This document shows, piece after piece, positions 45,922-55,039 of a stretch of 64,000 nt of DNA. The first letter of the stretch is position 1, and each line of letters starts with the position of its first letter. Position numbers and translations under genes: made by a program. The notes under the pieces were generated by a model. That model did no database searches. It was not told the origin of the DNA and saw only the letters and a list, made by a program, of their open reading frames with translations. Source of the DNA: Roseococcus sp. SYP-B2431 (GTDB lineage Bacteria > Pseudomonadota > Alphaproteobacteria > Acetobacterales > Acetobacteraceae); contig NZ_SJXD01000022.1 in assembly GCF_004336745.1 (NCBI RefSeq), positions 124,001 to 188,000 of the forward strand, given 5' to 3'.

Positions 45922-46922
45922 GCGTCACGCGATCCCTGCGCGGACCGCAAAAGGCGGCGGTGCTCATGCTGGCGCTCGGGGAGGAGCATGCGACCCGGCT
46001 CTTCGCGCGCATGCATGAGGACGAGATCCGCGATCTCTCCCACGCGATGTCGCAGCTCGGCACCATTCCCGCGCTGACTGTCGAGCAGATCTGCGACGAG
46101 TTCGCGACCCATCTCGGCAAGGCGGGCCATCTCGTCGGCTCGTTCGAGAGCACCGAGCGGCTGCTGCTCAAGACGCTGCCGCGCGAGCGCGTGGCCCAGA
46201 TCATGGAGGAGATCCGCGGGCCCGCGGGCCGCACCATGTGGGACAAGCTCGGCAATGTGAACGAGACGGTGCTCGCGAACTACCTAAAGAACGAGTACCC
46301 GCAGACCGTCGCGGTGGTGCTCACCAAGGTGAAGCCCGACCACGCCGCGCGCGTGCTCTCCATCCTGCCGGACGGCTTCGCGATGGAGGTGGTGATGCGC
46401 ATGCTCCGCATGGAGAACGTGCAGAAGGAGGCGCTGGAAGGCGTCGAGCGCACGCTGAAGATGGAGTTCATGTCGAACCTCGCGCGCTCCACGCGCCGCG
46501 ATGCGCACGAAATGATGGCCGAGATCTTCAACGGGCTCGACCGCCAGGCCGAGGGCCGCATCATGGCCGCGCTGGAAGAACGCAACCTGGAGGCGGCCGA
46601 GCGCATCCGCGCCCTCATGTTCACCTTCGACGACCTCCGCCGCCTCGACGCGCAGGGGCTGCAGGTGCTGCTACGCGCCGTCGAGAAGGACAAGCTGACG
46701 CTGGCGCTGAAGGGCGCGGCCGAAGAGATGCGCGAGCTCTTCTTCCGCAACATGACCGAGCGCGCGGCCAAGCTGCTGCGCGACGACATCGCCGCGCTCG
46801 GGCCGGTGCGGCTCAAGGATGTGGACGAGGCGCAGGCGGCGGTCGTCGTCGCCGCGAAGGACCTCGCCTCGCAGGGGCAGATTCAGCTCTCGGAGGGCAA
46901 GGATGACCAGCTTGTGGAGTAG
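45918..46922 (+). CDS. fliG: Flagellar motor switch protein FliG
   Basis: This 334-residue FliG has the N-terminal FliF-binding domain ([24 protein letters not shown]), the middle domain with [30 protein letters not shown]-type ARM repeat, and the C-terminal torque-generating domain ([41 protein letters not shown]). It sits on the MS ring and switches rotation direction. It is translationally coupled to fliF through ATGA. Confidence 0.96.
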   Translation: MSVTRSLRGPQKAAVLMLALGEEHATRLFARMHEDEIRDLSHAMSQLGTIPALTVEQICDEFATHLGKAGHLVGSFESTERLLLKTLPRERVAQIMEEIRGPAGRTMWDKLGNVNETVLANYLKNEYPQTVAVVLTKVKPDHAARVLSILPDGFAMEVVMRMLRMENVQKEALEGVERTLKMEFMSNLARSTRRDAHEMMAEIFNGLDRQAEGRIMAALEERNLEAAERIRALMFTFDDLRRLDAQGLQVLLRAVEKDKLTLALKGAAEEMRELFFRNMTERAAKLLRDDIAALGPVRLKDVDEAQAAVVVAAKDLASQGQIQLSEGKDDQLVE

Positions 46923-46925
46923 GCG

Positions 46926-47246
46926 ATGAGCGAGAGCCTGGATTTCGAGCCGACGCCGCCCGGCGCGACGCCCCCCGTGGAGCGCGCGCCGGTGCAGCGG
47001 GATCTGGAGGCGGTCTACGACATCCCCGTCCAGGTCAGCGCCGTGCTGGGGCGCGCGACGATGCAGGTGAGCCAGCTCCTCAAGCTCGGCCGCGGCGCGG
47101 TGGTGGAGCTGGACCGCAAGCTAGGCGAGGCGGTGGACATCTACGTCAACAACCGCCTCGTCGCGCGCGGCGAGGTGGTGATGGTGGAGGACAATCGCCT
47201 CGGCATCACCATGACGGAGATCGTCAAGGCGGATCGCGGCATATGA
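46926..47246 (+). CDS. fliN: Flagellar motor switch protein FliN
   Basis: This 106-residue C-ring protein has a single SpoA domain (YDIPVQVSAVLGRATMQVSQLLKLGRGAVVEL, YVNNRLVARGEVVMVEDNRLGITMTEI). It is of normal length for FliN. It forms the base of the C-ring with FliM, whose gene is not in the window. It lies 3 bases after fliG, and its stop overlaps flbD (ATGA). Confidence 0.95.
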   Translation: MSESLDFEPTPPGATPPVERAPVQRDLEAVYDIPVQVSAVLGRATMQVSQLLKLGRGAVVELDRKLGEAVDIYVNNRLVARGEVVMVEDNRLGITMTEIVKADRGI

Positions 47247-48613
47247 CCCGGCTGCTCCTCATCGGCTCGCTCTCCGGCGAATTGGGGCAGGCGGCGCGGA
47301 TCGCCAATGCGCGCGGCGCGGCGCTGGCGCAGGCGGATGGCGTGGCCTCGGGCCTCGCGCATCTGCGCGGCGAAGGCGCCGACCTCGTGCTGGCCGATGT
47401 CATCCACGATCTGCCCTGGCTGCTGGAGCGCCTCGCCGAGGAGCGCATCGCGACCCCGATCGTCGCCTGCGGCCTGGATGCGGATGCCGAGGCCGTGCTG
47501 CGCGCCATCCGCGCCGGCGCGCGCGAGTTTCTGCCCCTGCCGCCGGACGCCGAGCTGATCGCGGCGATGCTGGAGGCCGTGACCGCGAAGGACGGCGCGC
47601 CGGTCTGCCGCGATCCGGGGATGCGCGCGCTGCTGGCCCGGGCCGAGCAGCTCGCCCGCTCCGAGGCCTCGGTGCTCATCAGCGGCGAGAGCGGGACGGG
47701 CAAGGAGGTGCTGGCGCGCCACATCCACGGCGCCTCGCGCCGGTCGCGCGGCCCCTTCGTCGCGCTGAACTGCGCGGCCCTGCCGGAGAACCTGCTGGAG
47801 AGCGAGCTCTTCGGCCACGAGAAGGGTGCCTTCAGCGGCGCCGTCGCCGCGCGGAAGGGCAAGTTCGAGCAGGCCGAGCGCGGCACGCTGCTGCTCGACG
47901 AGATCGGCGAGATGGACCCGCGACTCCAGGCCAAGCTGTTGCGCGCCATCCAGGAGCGCGAGGTGGACCGGCTCGGCGGCACGCATGCGGTGAAGGTGGA
48001 TGTCCGCATCCTCGCCGCGACCAACCGCGACCTGCCGGCCGAGGTGCGGGCCGGACGCTTCCGCGAGGACCTCTATTTCCGGCTGAACGTGGTGCAGCTC
48101 CGCATCCCGCCGCTGCGCGAGCGGGTGGAGGACATCCTGCCGCTGGCCACGCATTTCGCCACCCGCTACTCGGCCGCCAACGGCCTGCCGGACAGGGCCA
48201 TCGCTCCGCCGGCGCTGGCCCGGCTGATGGCACATTCCTGGCCCGGCAACGTTCGCGAGCTGGAGAACGCCATGCACCGCGCGGTCCTGCTCGCCTCCGG
48301 CCGCGAGATCGGCGCCGAGGCGATCGAGGTCGCCGCGATGCCCGATGCACCCGCCGTGGAGACCGTCGCTCCCGCCCTCCCCGTTCCGGCGCAGCCCGCC
48401 ATCGCCGCCCTGGTGGGCCGCCGCATGGAGGAGGTGGAGCGCGAGCTCATCCTCGAGACGCTCGGGCGTTGCCTCGGCAACCGCACGCGGGCCGCCGAGA
48501 TCCTCGGCATCTCCATCCGCACCTTGCGCAACAAGCTCTCCGAATACCGTGGCCAGGGCCTCGCCGTGCCGCCGGCACCCGGCCAGATGCCCGAAGCCTG
48601 GAAAGTGGCGTGA
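47243..48613 (+). CDS. flbD: Sigma-54-dependent flagellar regulator FlbD
   Basis: This 456-residue activator closely resembles Caulobacter FlbD. It has an N-terminal atypical receiver ([33 protein letters not shown]-type region, about 1-115) and an AAA+ domain with Walker A GESGTGKE (148-155) and Walker B GTLLLDE (214-220). A Fis-type HTH lies at the C-terminus ([20 protein letters not shown]). The sigma-54 contact loop reads GAFSGA (195-200) instead of GAFTGA. It would activate late flagellar operons and possibly repress fliF. Its stop overlaps flhA (GTGA). Confidence 0.93.
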   Translation: MTRLLLIGSLSGELGQAARIANARGAALAQADGVASGLAHLRGEGADLVLADVIHDLPWLLERLAEERIATPIVACGLDADAEAVLRAIRAGAREFLPLPPDAELIAAMLEAVTAKDGAPVCRDPGMRALLARAEQLARSEASVLISGESGTGKEVLARHIHGASRRSRGPFVALNCAALPENLLESELFGHEKGAFSGAVAARKGKFEQAERGTLLLDEIGEMDPRLQAKLLRAIQEREVDRLGGTHAVKVDVRILAATNRDLPAEVRAGRFREDLYFRLNVVQLRIPPLRERVEDILPLATHFATRYSAANGLPDRAIAPPALARLMAHSWPGNVRELENAMHRAVLLASGREIGAEAIEVAAMPDAPAVETVAPALPVPAQPAIAALVGRRMEEVERELILETLGRCLGNRTRAAEILGISIRTLRNKLSEYRGQGLAVPPAPGQMPEAWKVA

Positions 48614-50670
48614 AGGCCATCGCGCTCCCTCCCTGGCTGGCCGGGCTTCGCGTCTCTTCCGAGGCCGCGCTGGTCCTGGGCATCGTGCTGGTCCTCGTCA
48701 TCCTGATCGTGCCTCTGCCGGGCCCGCTGCTCGACGCGGCCTCGGCGCTGAACATCACCGTCTCGGTGCTGATGCTCATGGTGACGCTGCTGCTGGCCCG
48801 GCCGCTCGACTTCCAGTCCTTCCCGCAGCTGCTGCTCATCACCACGCTGTTCCGCCTCGGCCTGAACGTCGGCACCACGCGCGCCATCCTGGCGAGCGGG
48901 CACGAGGGGCCGGAGGCGGCGGGCGCGGTCATCGCCACCTTCGGCCGTTACCTGATGGGCGGCGACATCCTGGTCGGCCTGATTGTCTTCGCCATCCTGC
49001 TGCTGGTGAACCACGTCGTGGTCTCCAAGGGCGCGGGGCGCGTCGCCGAGGTCGCGGCGCGCTTCCACCTCGACGCCATGCCGGGCAAGCAGATGGCCAT
49101 CGACGCCGACCTCAATGCCGGCACCATCGACGAGAACCAGGCGCGCGAACGCCGCCGCGAACTCCAGGAGGAGAGCGGCTTCCACGGCGCCATGGACGGC
49201 GCCGCGAAATTCGTGAAGGGCGACGCGATCGCGGGGCTGGTCTCCACCTTCATCAACCTGCTGGGCGGTCTCGCGATCGGCGTGGGCCGGCATGGCATGG
49301 GTTTCATGGACGCCGTCGAGACCTATTCCATCCTGACCGTCGGCGACGGGCTGGTGGGGCAGATCCCCGCGCTGCTCGTCTCGGTCGCGGCCGCGATCAT
49401 CGTCACCAAGGCGGCGCGCGAGGAGCAGGCCGACCAGCTCATGGCGCGCGAGCTCGCCGGGTGGAAGCCGCTGGCCATCGCCTCGGCCGCCTCGCTGTTC
49501 CTGGGGCTGATGCCGGGCATGCCGCTGGTTCCCTTCGTTGTCGCCGCGGGCGCGACGGGCGCGGCCGCCTGGTTCCAGCGCAAGGCCTCGCTGGTCCCGC
49601 CGCCCGAGCCCGACACGCCGCCCCCCGTGCCGACCGAGCCCGCCGTTTCCGAGGCGCTGCGCATGGACCTGCTGCGGCTGGAGCTGGGCTACGGCCTGCT
49701 CTCGCTCGCCTCGGGCGACGCGCCGCGGCTCACCGAGCAGATCCGCGGCCTGCGCCGGAGCATCGCGCAGGAGATGGGCTTCGTGCTGCCCTCCGTGCGC
49801 ATCCAGGACAATCTGGACCTGCCGCCCGACACCTACATCCTGCGCGTGAAGGAGATCGAGGCCGCGCGGGGCGTCTTGCGCCCGCCGCTGCATCTCGCAA
49901 TCAACCCCGAGGGTGGCACGCCCGACATGCCCGGCGAGAAGACCAGCGAGCCCGCCTTCGGCCTGCCCGCCCTCTGGATAGAGGAGAAGCTGCGCGACGA
50001 GGCGCTGATGCGCGGCTGCACGGTGGTGGACTGCGCCGGTGTGCTGGCCACCCATCTCACCGAGGTGGTGCGGGAGAACATGAGCGAGCTGCTCTCCTAT
50101 GCCGAAACGCAGAAGCTGCTGGACGAGCTGCCGAAGGAGCAGCAGAAGCTCGTCTCGGACCTCATCCCGACGCAGGTGAGCGTGGGCGTGTTGCAGCGGC
50201 TGCTCCAGGCGCTCCTGGCCGAGCGCGTCTCCATCCGCGACCTGCCGACCATCCTAGAGGGCTTGCAGGAGGCGGCGACGGCCAATCTCCGCGCGATCCC
50301 CCAGATGCTCGGCATCGTGCGCATGCGGCTGGCGCGGCAGCTCTCCGAATCCGCGCGCGGGCCGCAGGGCTACGTGCCCCTGGTCACGCTCTCGCCGGAA
50401 TGGGAGGTGGCCTTCGCCGAATGCCTCAGCGGCCCCCTTGAGGACCGGCAGCTCGTCATGGATCCCGGCCGCCTCCAGGCCTTCATGCAGCGCCTGCGCG
50501 ACGTGCTCGACGCCCAGGCCGCGCAGGGCGAGCATGCCATCCTGCTCTGCTCGGGCGCGCTGCGGCCGCATCTGCGCGCCATCGTCGAGCGCTTCCGGCC
50601 GAGCACCTCCGTGCTCTCGCAATCCGAGATCCACCCGCGCGCGCGGATCCGCACGCTGGGCAGCGTCTAA
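48610..50670 (+). CDS. flhA: Flagellar export gate protein FlhA
   Basis: This 686-residue FlhA has eight N-terminal membrane helices, the FHIPEP-family signature (LLLITTLFRLGLNVGTTRAIL, ARFHLDAMPGKQMAIDADLNAG), and a large cytoplasmic domain (VREDMSELL-like VRENMSELLSYAETQKLLDEL, LSQSEIHP). It forms the nonameric gate of the flagellar type III export system and uses proton motive force. It starts at GTG 48610, overlapping the flbD stop. Confidence 0.96.
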   Translation: MKAIALPPWLAGLRVSSEAALVLGIVLVLVILIVPLPGPLLDAASALNITVSVLMLMVTLLLARPLDFQSFPQLLLITTLFRLGLNVGTTRAILASGHEGPEAAGAVIATFGRYLMGGDILVGLIVFAILLLVNHVVVSKGAGRVAEVAARFHLDAMPGKQMAIDADLNAGTIDENQARERRRELQEESGFHGAMDGAAKFVKGDAIAGLVSTFINLLGGLAIGVGRHGMGFMDAVETYSILTVGDGLVGQIPALLVSVAAAIIVTKAAREEQADQLMARELAGWKPLAIASAASLFLGLMPGMPLVPFVVAAGATGAAAWFQRKASLVPPPEPDTPPPVPTEPAVSEALRMDLLRLELGYGLLSLASGDAPRLTEQIRGLRRSIAQEMGFVLPSVRIQDNLDLPPDTYILRVKEIEAARGVLRPPLHLAINPEGGTPDMPGEKTSEPAFGLPALWIEEKLRDEALMRGCTVVDCAGVLATHLTEVVRENMSELLSYAETQKLLDELPKEQQKLVSDLIPTQVSVGVLQRLLQALLAERVSIRDLPTILEGLQEAATANLRAIPQMLGIVRMRLARQLSESARGPQGYVPLVTLSPEWEVAFAECLSGPLEDRQLVMDPGRLQAFMQRLRDVLDAQAAQGEHAILLCSGALRPHLRAIVERFRPSTSVLSQSEIHPRARIRTLGSV

Positions 50671-50673
50671 CGG

Positions 50674-51549
50674 ATGCGCCTGCGCGTCTTTCAGGCCCGA
50701 AGCGCCTCCCTCGCCATCGCCGCCGCGCGCGAGGCGATGGGCGAGGAGGCGGTGGTCCTCGGCACGCGGCGCGTGGCGGGCGGGGTGGAGCTCACCGTCG
50801 CGCTGGAAGCCGCCGAGCCCGAGCTGATCCCCCCCGTCGCGACGCCGCGCTTCGAGCTTGCGCGGCACAACCTGCCACCGGCGCTGCGCTTCGCCGGCGC
50901 CGACCTCCCGGAGGCCCTGGCCGCCCGGCTGGATTTCGCACCGCTGCCCCAGGACCGGCCGATCCTGCTCGTCGGCCCGCCCGGCGCCGGCAAGACGCTG
51001 AGCTGCGCCAAGCTGGCCGCGCGCGCGGCCATGGCGGGACGGCCGCCGCTCGTCGTCACGGCTGATGGCGCAAGGGCCGGCGCGGTGGAGCAGCTCGCCG
51101 CCTTCACGCGGCTGCTGGGCCTGACCCTCGCGGTGGCCGCGCAGCCGGAGGTGCTGGCCAAGGCGATGCAGGCCCGCAAGACCGGCCAGCCCGCCTTCAT
51201 CGACGGCATGGGCTGCGACCCCTTCGACGCCGCGCAGGCCGGGCACCTGCACCGTCTCATCCAAGCCGCCGGCGCCGCGCCGGTTCTCGTCCTTCCCGCC
51301 GGCCTCGACGCGGAGGAATCGGCCGAGCTGGCACGGGCCTTCCATCTGCTCGGAGCACGGCATCTGCTGCCGACGCGCCTCGACATGGCGCGGCGGCTGG
51401 GCGGCGTGCTCGCCGCCGGAGCGGCCGGCCTCGCGCTGACCGAGGCCGGGATCGGCCTGCAGGTCGCGGCCGGGCTCCAACCGCTCACCCCCGCCTGGCT
51501 GGCCCATCGCCTCGCCGGCGGAACTCCAAGGGAAACCGCGCCATGCTGA
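50674..51549 (+). CDS. flhF: FlhF-like SRP-family GTPase, divergent
   Basis: This 291-residue protein has an FlhF N-terminus (MRLRVFQARSASLAIAAARE) and an SRP-type P-loop, GPPGAGKT (101-108). Other G motifs are altered: DTYRxGAVEQL reads DGARAGAVEQL, DTAGR reads DGMGC (177-181), and TKLD reads TRLD (234-237). FlhF positions polar flagella by recruiting FliF. Its location between flhA and the MinD-like flhG is classical. GTP hydrolysis may be impaired or FlhG-dependent (inference). It overlaps flhG by 7 bases. Confidence 0.85.
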   Translation: MRLRVFQARSASLAIAAAREAMGEEAVVLGTRRVAGGVELTVALEAAEPELIPPVATPRFELARHNLPPALRFAGADLPEALAARLDFAPLPQDRPILLVGPPGAGKTLSCAKLAARAAMAGRPPLVVTADGARAGAVEQLAAFTRLLGLTLAVAAQPEVLAKAMQARKTGQPAFIDGMGCDPFDAAQAGHLHRLIQAAGAAPVLVLPAGLDAEESAELARAFHLLGARHLLPTRLDMARRLGGVLAAGAAGLALTEAGIGLQVAAGLQPLTPAWLAHRLAGGTPRETAPC

Positions 51550-52271
51550 TCGCGATCGCCTCCGGAAAGGGCGGCGTGGGCAAGACCTGCCTGGCCATCG
51601 GCCTCGCCCAGGCGCTCGCCGAGGCGGGGCGCGACGTCCTGCTGGTGGATGGCGATCTCGGCCTGGCCAATGTGGATGTGCAGCTCGGCCTGCATCCAGG
51701 GCGCGACCTCGGCGACGTGCTGTCCGGACGCTGCGGGATCGGTGAGGCGGCGATCCCGCACCCAGCCGGCTTCGGCGTGCTGCCCGGGCGCTCAGGCTCC
51801 ACGATGCTGGCGGCGCTGGATGGGAGCGCCCTGATCGGCCTGCTGCGGCGCCAGGGACGCGAGGTGGTGCTGGACCTCGGGGCCGGCCTCGGCGCGGCAC
51901 AGCGGCATCTCGCCGCGCGAGCCGACCTCCTGGTCGTCGTCGCGACAGAGGAGCCGACGAGCCTCACCGATGCCTATGCCGTGCTCAAGCTGCATCGCGG
52001 CGACGCGCCGGCCGCGCGGGCGGGCGTGGTGGTGAACATGGTGGCACAGCGCGCCCAGGCCCTGAAGGTGCATGCGGCGCTGGATTCCGCCTGCCGCAAT
52101 TTCCTGGGGAGCGGCGTGCCGCTGCTGGGGGCCGTCCGGCGCGATCCGAAGGTGCCGGCCGCGATCCGGGCGCAGATCCCGCTGCTCACCCGCCATCCGT
52201 CCAGCCCCGCCGCGCAGGATCTGCGGGAGCTCGCCGCGCGCCTCGCGCCGGGCCAGACGGCATTCGCGTGA
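51543..52271 (+). CDS. flhG: FlhG (MinD-like flagellar number ATPase)
   Basis: This 242-residue ParA/MinD-family ATPase has the deviant Walker A ASGKGGVGKT at residues 6-15, the Walker A' VLLVDGDLGLANVDVQLGL and later ADLLVVVATEEPTSLTDAYAVLK. FlhG limits flagellar number by activating FlhF GTPase and binding the C-ring. The short length and lack of an obvious C-terminal amphipathic helix are notable. It is the last gene of the rightward flagellar operon and is followed by a perfect hairpin. Confidence 0.92.
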   Translation: MLIAIASGKGGVGKTCLAIGLAQALAEAGRDVLLVDGDLGLANVDVQLGLHPGRDLGDVLSGRCGIGEAAIPHPAGFGVLPGRSGSTMLAALDGSALIGLLRRQGREVVLDLGAGLGAAQRHLAARADLLVVVATEEPTSLTDAYAVLKLHRGDAPAARAGVVVNMVAQRAQALKVHAALDSACRNFLGSGVPLLGAVRRDPKVPAAIRAQIPLLTRHPSSPAAQDLRELAARLAPGQTAFA

Positions 52272-52283
52272 ACAGAATGCGTC

Positions 52284-52307
52284 CCCTCAGGCCTTTGGGC
52301 CTGAGGG
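52284..52307. terminator. Hairpin between flhG and NIPSNAP gene
   Basis: CCCTCAGGCC (52284-52293) and GGCCTGAGGG (52298-52307) make a perfect 10-bp stem with loop TTTG in the convergent gap. There is no clear U-tract. It is a probable bidirectional terminator that closes the flagellar operon. Confidence 0.65.
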
Positions 52308-52317
52308 TCGGCTCACC

Positions 52318-52641
52318 CTAATCCTGCCACTTCACCGTGAGGAAGGGCGCCGGGATGAGCAGCTTGCTTTCCTGCGTCGCGATGAAGCTGCGCACCTTGC
52401 CCAGATAGTCGAGCCAGCTCTGATCGGCGAAGAGCTTCGTCCTGCGCTCGGCGCGCTCGGCGAGGCTTTCATAGGCCCACATGTGGATCACCTGGTTCAG
52501 CGGCCCGAACTCGGTCGTGTAGTAGCCCACGAGACGGCCCAGGATGGGCTTCTGGATCGCGAGCCCCTCGGCCGCATAGGCCTTCACGTAATGGCCGATC
52601 TGGCCCGGATGCATGGTGTAGATGCGCTCTTCGACGATCAT
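52318..52641 (-). CDS. NIPSNAP family protein
   Basis: This 107-residue protein has one NIPSNAP/ferredoxin-like alpha-beta domain (MIVEERIYTMHPGQIGHYVKAY, LVGYYTTEFGPLNQVIHMWAYESLAERAERR). Function is not established for bacterial members; they are often encoded beside catabolic genes. AGAGGG lies upstream of the ATG. It stands between the flagellar operon and otsA with no obvious functional link to either. Confidence 0.85.
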   Translation of the reverse strand: MIVEERIYTMHPGQIGHYVKAYAAEGLAIQKPILGRLVGYYTTEFGPLNQVIHMWAYESLAERAERRTKLFADQSWLDYLGKVRSFIATQESKLLIPAPFLTVKWQD

Positions 52642-52711
52642 GGCGTGCCCTCTTTGACGGGGCGACGCTACAGCGCCCGCGCCGATCGCGGAAGGAGGCC
52701 CGCCCGGCCGG

Positions 52712-54067
52712 TCACTTCCACGCGCCCTCGCCGCTCGGGGAGAACTCCGCCCGGTTCAGGCTCGCCAGGAAGTCGCGCGACCAGCCGCTCGCCCCTGCCT
52801 CGGCGAGCCGGTCGTAGTCCATCCGCCAGCGCTCACGCCGCTCGGCGATGGGCATGTTGATCGCGAGATCCAGCGCCTCGGCGATCTCGTCCGGATCGTT
52901 GGGGTTCACCTTCACCGCGCCCTCCATCTCCCGCGCCGCGCCGGCGAATTGCGAGAGGATGAGCACGCCCGGATCCTCGGGCGGCTGCGCCGCGACGAAC
53001 TCCTTCGCCACCAGGTTCATGCCGTCGCGCAGCGGGGTCACCAGCGCGATATTCGCCATCCGGAGGAAGCCCGCGAGCGTCCGCCGCTGGATGGGCCGCG
53101 TCGTCCAGCGCAGCGGCACCCAGTCGACCTCGGCGTATTCGCCGTTGATGCGGCCGACCAGCTCGTCCATCTCCCGGCGGAGCATGCGGTACTGCGTCAC
53201 CTCGCCGCGCGAGATCGGCGCCGCCTGCAGGAAGGTCACCTTGCCGCGATGCTGCGGGTAGCGCTTCAGCAGGTCGGCGAAGCCCAGCACGCGCTGCGGC
53301 AGGCCCTTGCTGTAGTCCAGCCGGTCCACGCCGAAGATGAGCTCGCGGCCGGCCAGGCTCTCGCGGAAGCGCTGCGCATCCTTTCGGGAGGCCGCCTGTG
53401 CCGCGGCGCGGCCGAAGGCCTCCGCGTTGATGCCGACCGGGAAGACCCCGACCTGCGCGCTCACCCCTTCCCTCCGCAGCGCGTCGGAAAGGTGCTCCGC
53501 GTCCTCAGCGGTCTGGGTGCCGATCAGGTCGATGGCCTGGAGGTCGCGCAGCAGGGCCGCGGCGCGTGGCAGGGCGGCGAAGAGCGCGGGGGGCGGGAAG
53601 GGAACGTGAAGGAAGAAGCCGATCTTCTGCCGCACGCCCAGGTCGCGCAGCGCGGCCGCCAGCGGGAACAGATGGAAATCATGGATCCAGATGGTGTCGT
53701 CCTCGCGCAGCAGCGGCGCCAGCTGCTCCGCGAAGCGGCGGTTCACCGCCCGCCAGCCCTCCTCCTCGGCGCGGCGGAACTGCGCCAGCCCGAAGCGGTA
53801 GTGCAGCAGCGGCCAGAGCATGCCGTTGCAGAACCCCGCATAGTACAGCTTGTGCTCCTGCGCGGTGAGATCGATCACGGCATGCGTGCGGTTGCCCGTG
53901 CTCGCGATGCGCGGCTCGCGCCGGTCGGAGCTCTCGCCGGACCAGCCGAACCACAGCAGTTCCCGCCGCTTCACCGCTTCCTCCAGCGAGACCGTGAGGC
54001 CGCCGGCCATCGGGCCGGATTCCTTCAGCGGCGGAACACGGTTCGAGACGATTACAAGGCGCGCCAA
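52712..54067 (-). CDS. otsA: Trehalose-6-phosphate synthase OtsA
   Basis: This 451-residue GT20 glycosyltransferase joins glucose from UDP-glucose (or GDP-glucose) to glucose-6-phosphate. Motifs include LVIVSNRVPP, GGLTVSLEEA, DTIWIHDFHLFPLAA, GVDRLDYSKGLPQRVLGF and PLRDGMNLVAKEF. It starts at TTG 54065-54067, preceded by GGGAGG at good spacing; family homology begins exactly there. The 147-base gap to otsB holds a GCCCGC/GCGGGC hairpin (54151-54167) that could act as an attenuator. Product trehalose would protect against osmotic stress or drying. Confidence 0.95.
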   Translation of the reverse strand: MARLVIVSNRVPPLKESGPMAGGLTVSLEEAVKRRELLWFGWSGESSDRREPRIASTGNRTHAVIDLTAQEHKLYYAGFCNGMLWPLLHYRFGLAQFRRAEEEGWRAVNRRFAEQLAPLLREDDTIWIHDFHLFPLAAALRDLGVRQKIGFFLHVPFPPPALFAALPRAAALLRDLQAIDLIGTQTAEDAEHLSDALRREGVSAQVGVFPVGINAEAFGRAAAQAASRKDAQRFRESLAGRELIFGVDRLDYSKGLPQRVLGFADLLKRYPQHRGKVTFLQAAPISRGEVTQYRMLRREMDELVGRINGEYAEVDWVPLRWTTRPIQRRTLAGFLRMANIALVTPLRDGMNLVAKEFVAAQPPEDPGVLILSQFAGAAREMEGAVKVNPNDPDEIAEALDLAINMPIAERRERWRMDYDRLAEAGASGWSRDFLASLNRAEFSPSGEGAWK

Positions 54068-54214
54068 GGTCCATCCTCCCGGTTCTGGGACAGCCGCATG
54101 GCGAGAATGCCCTCCGGATTGTTCGGTCGCGGAACGGCGCAGACCGGCTCGCCCGCCCGGCGCGGGCGGCCCGTCCGGTCGGCGCGTCCGCCCCTCGTCA
54201 TGAGGGCGCCGGAA

Positions 54215-54970
54215 TCAGGTGGCTGGGTCATGCGCGCCCGCCAGAAGGGATGTGAGCCAGGCGCGAACGGCCTCCGGCTCGGGGAAGTCGTCAGGGACAC
54301 GATAGCCCATGCCGCCCAAGGCCTCGGCGGCGGCGATGCCGTCCTCGTCGGTCACGTCGTCGCCGATGAAGATGGGCAGGCGGCCGGCGAAGGGCGGCTC
54401 GCGCATCATCTCACGCACGGCCACGCCCTTGTGGATGCCGTGCGGGCGGACCTCCCAGGCCATCGAGGCGCGGAGGATCTCGAAATCGGGCATCGTGTTC
54501 ACGAGGGACGCCAGGAGGTCGAAGGCCGGATCGCCCAGGTCGGGCGCGAGGCGGTAGTGCAGGACGAAGCCGGCGGGCTTTTCCTCGAAGACGATGCCCT
54601 CGTGCCGCGCGGCGAAGGCGAGCGCGGTCCTGCGCCAGGGTTCGGGCGCGGCGGGCAGCACGGCACGGCGGGCCTCGCCGCCCGGCCGCGAGCGCATCAC
54701 GGCGCCATGCTCGGCGGCGACGGGCAGGCGAAGCGGGGCGAAGAGCTCCTCGACATCGGTCAGCGCGCGCCCGGTGACCAGGGCCAGCGCGCCGTCCATG
54801 GCCCCCAGCAGGGCTTCGAGGTCGATGCGCAGCGAGCCGGGGACCACCACCTCGTCCGGCCGCGGCGCCAGGTTGATCAGCGTCCCGTCGACATCGAGGA
54901 GAAGCGCACCGCGCGCCAGGACGTCCCGCGGGCTCGGCAGGGCACGCGGGTGATTTGACGGGGTTTCCAT
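54215..54970 (-). CDS. otsB: Trehalose-6-phosphate phosphatase OtsB
   Basis: This 251-residue HAD phosphatase completes trehalose synthesis. The nucleophile motif is ALLLDVDGTLINLAPRPD, motif II is ALVTGRAL, and motif III/IV is IFIGDDVTDEDGIAAAEALGG. The ATG at 54968-54970 has AGGG upstream. It precedes otsA on the same strand, making an otsB-otsA order. Confidence 0.94.
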   Translation of the reverse strand: METPSNHPRALPSPRDVLARGALLLDVDGTLINLAPRPDEVVVPGSLRIDLEALLGAMDGALALVTGRALTDVEELFAPLRLPVAAEHGAVMRSRPGGEARRAVLPAAPEPWRRTALAFAARHEGIVFEEKPAGFVLHYRLAPDLGDPAFDLLASLVNTMPDFEILRASMAWEVRPHGIHKGVAVREMMREPPFAGRLPIFIGDDVTDEDGIAAAEALGGMGYRVPDDFPEPEAVRAWLTSLLAGAHDPAT

Positions 54971-55039
54971 AGCGCTACCCTAACCATTGAGGGAAGCCTT
55001 GGTTGCTCCGCCGGAGTGATGAATTCCCTGGCAGGTATG

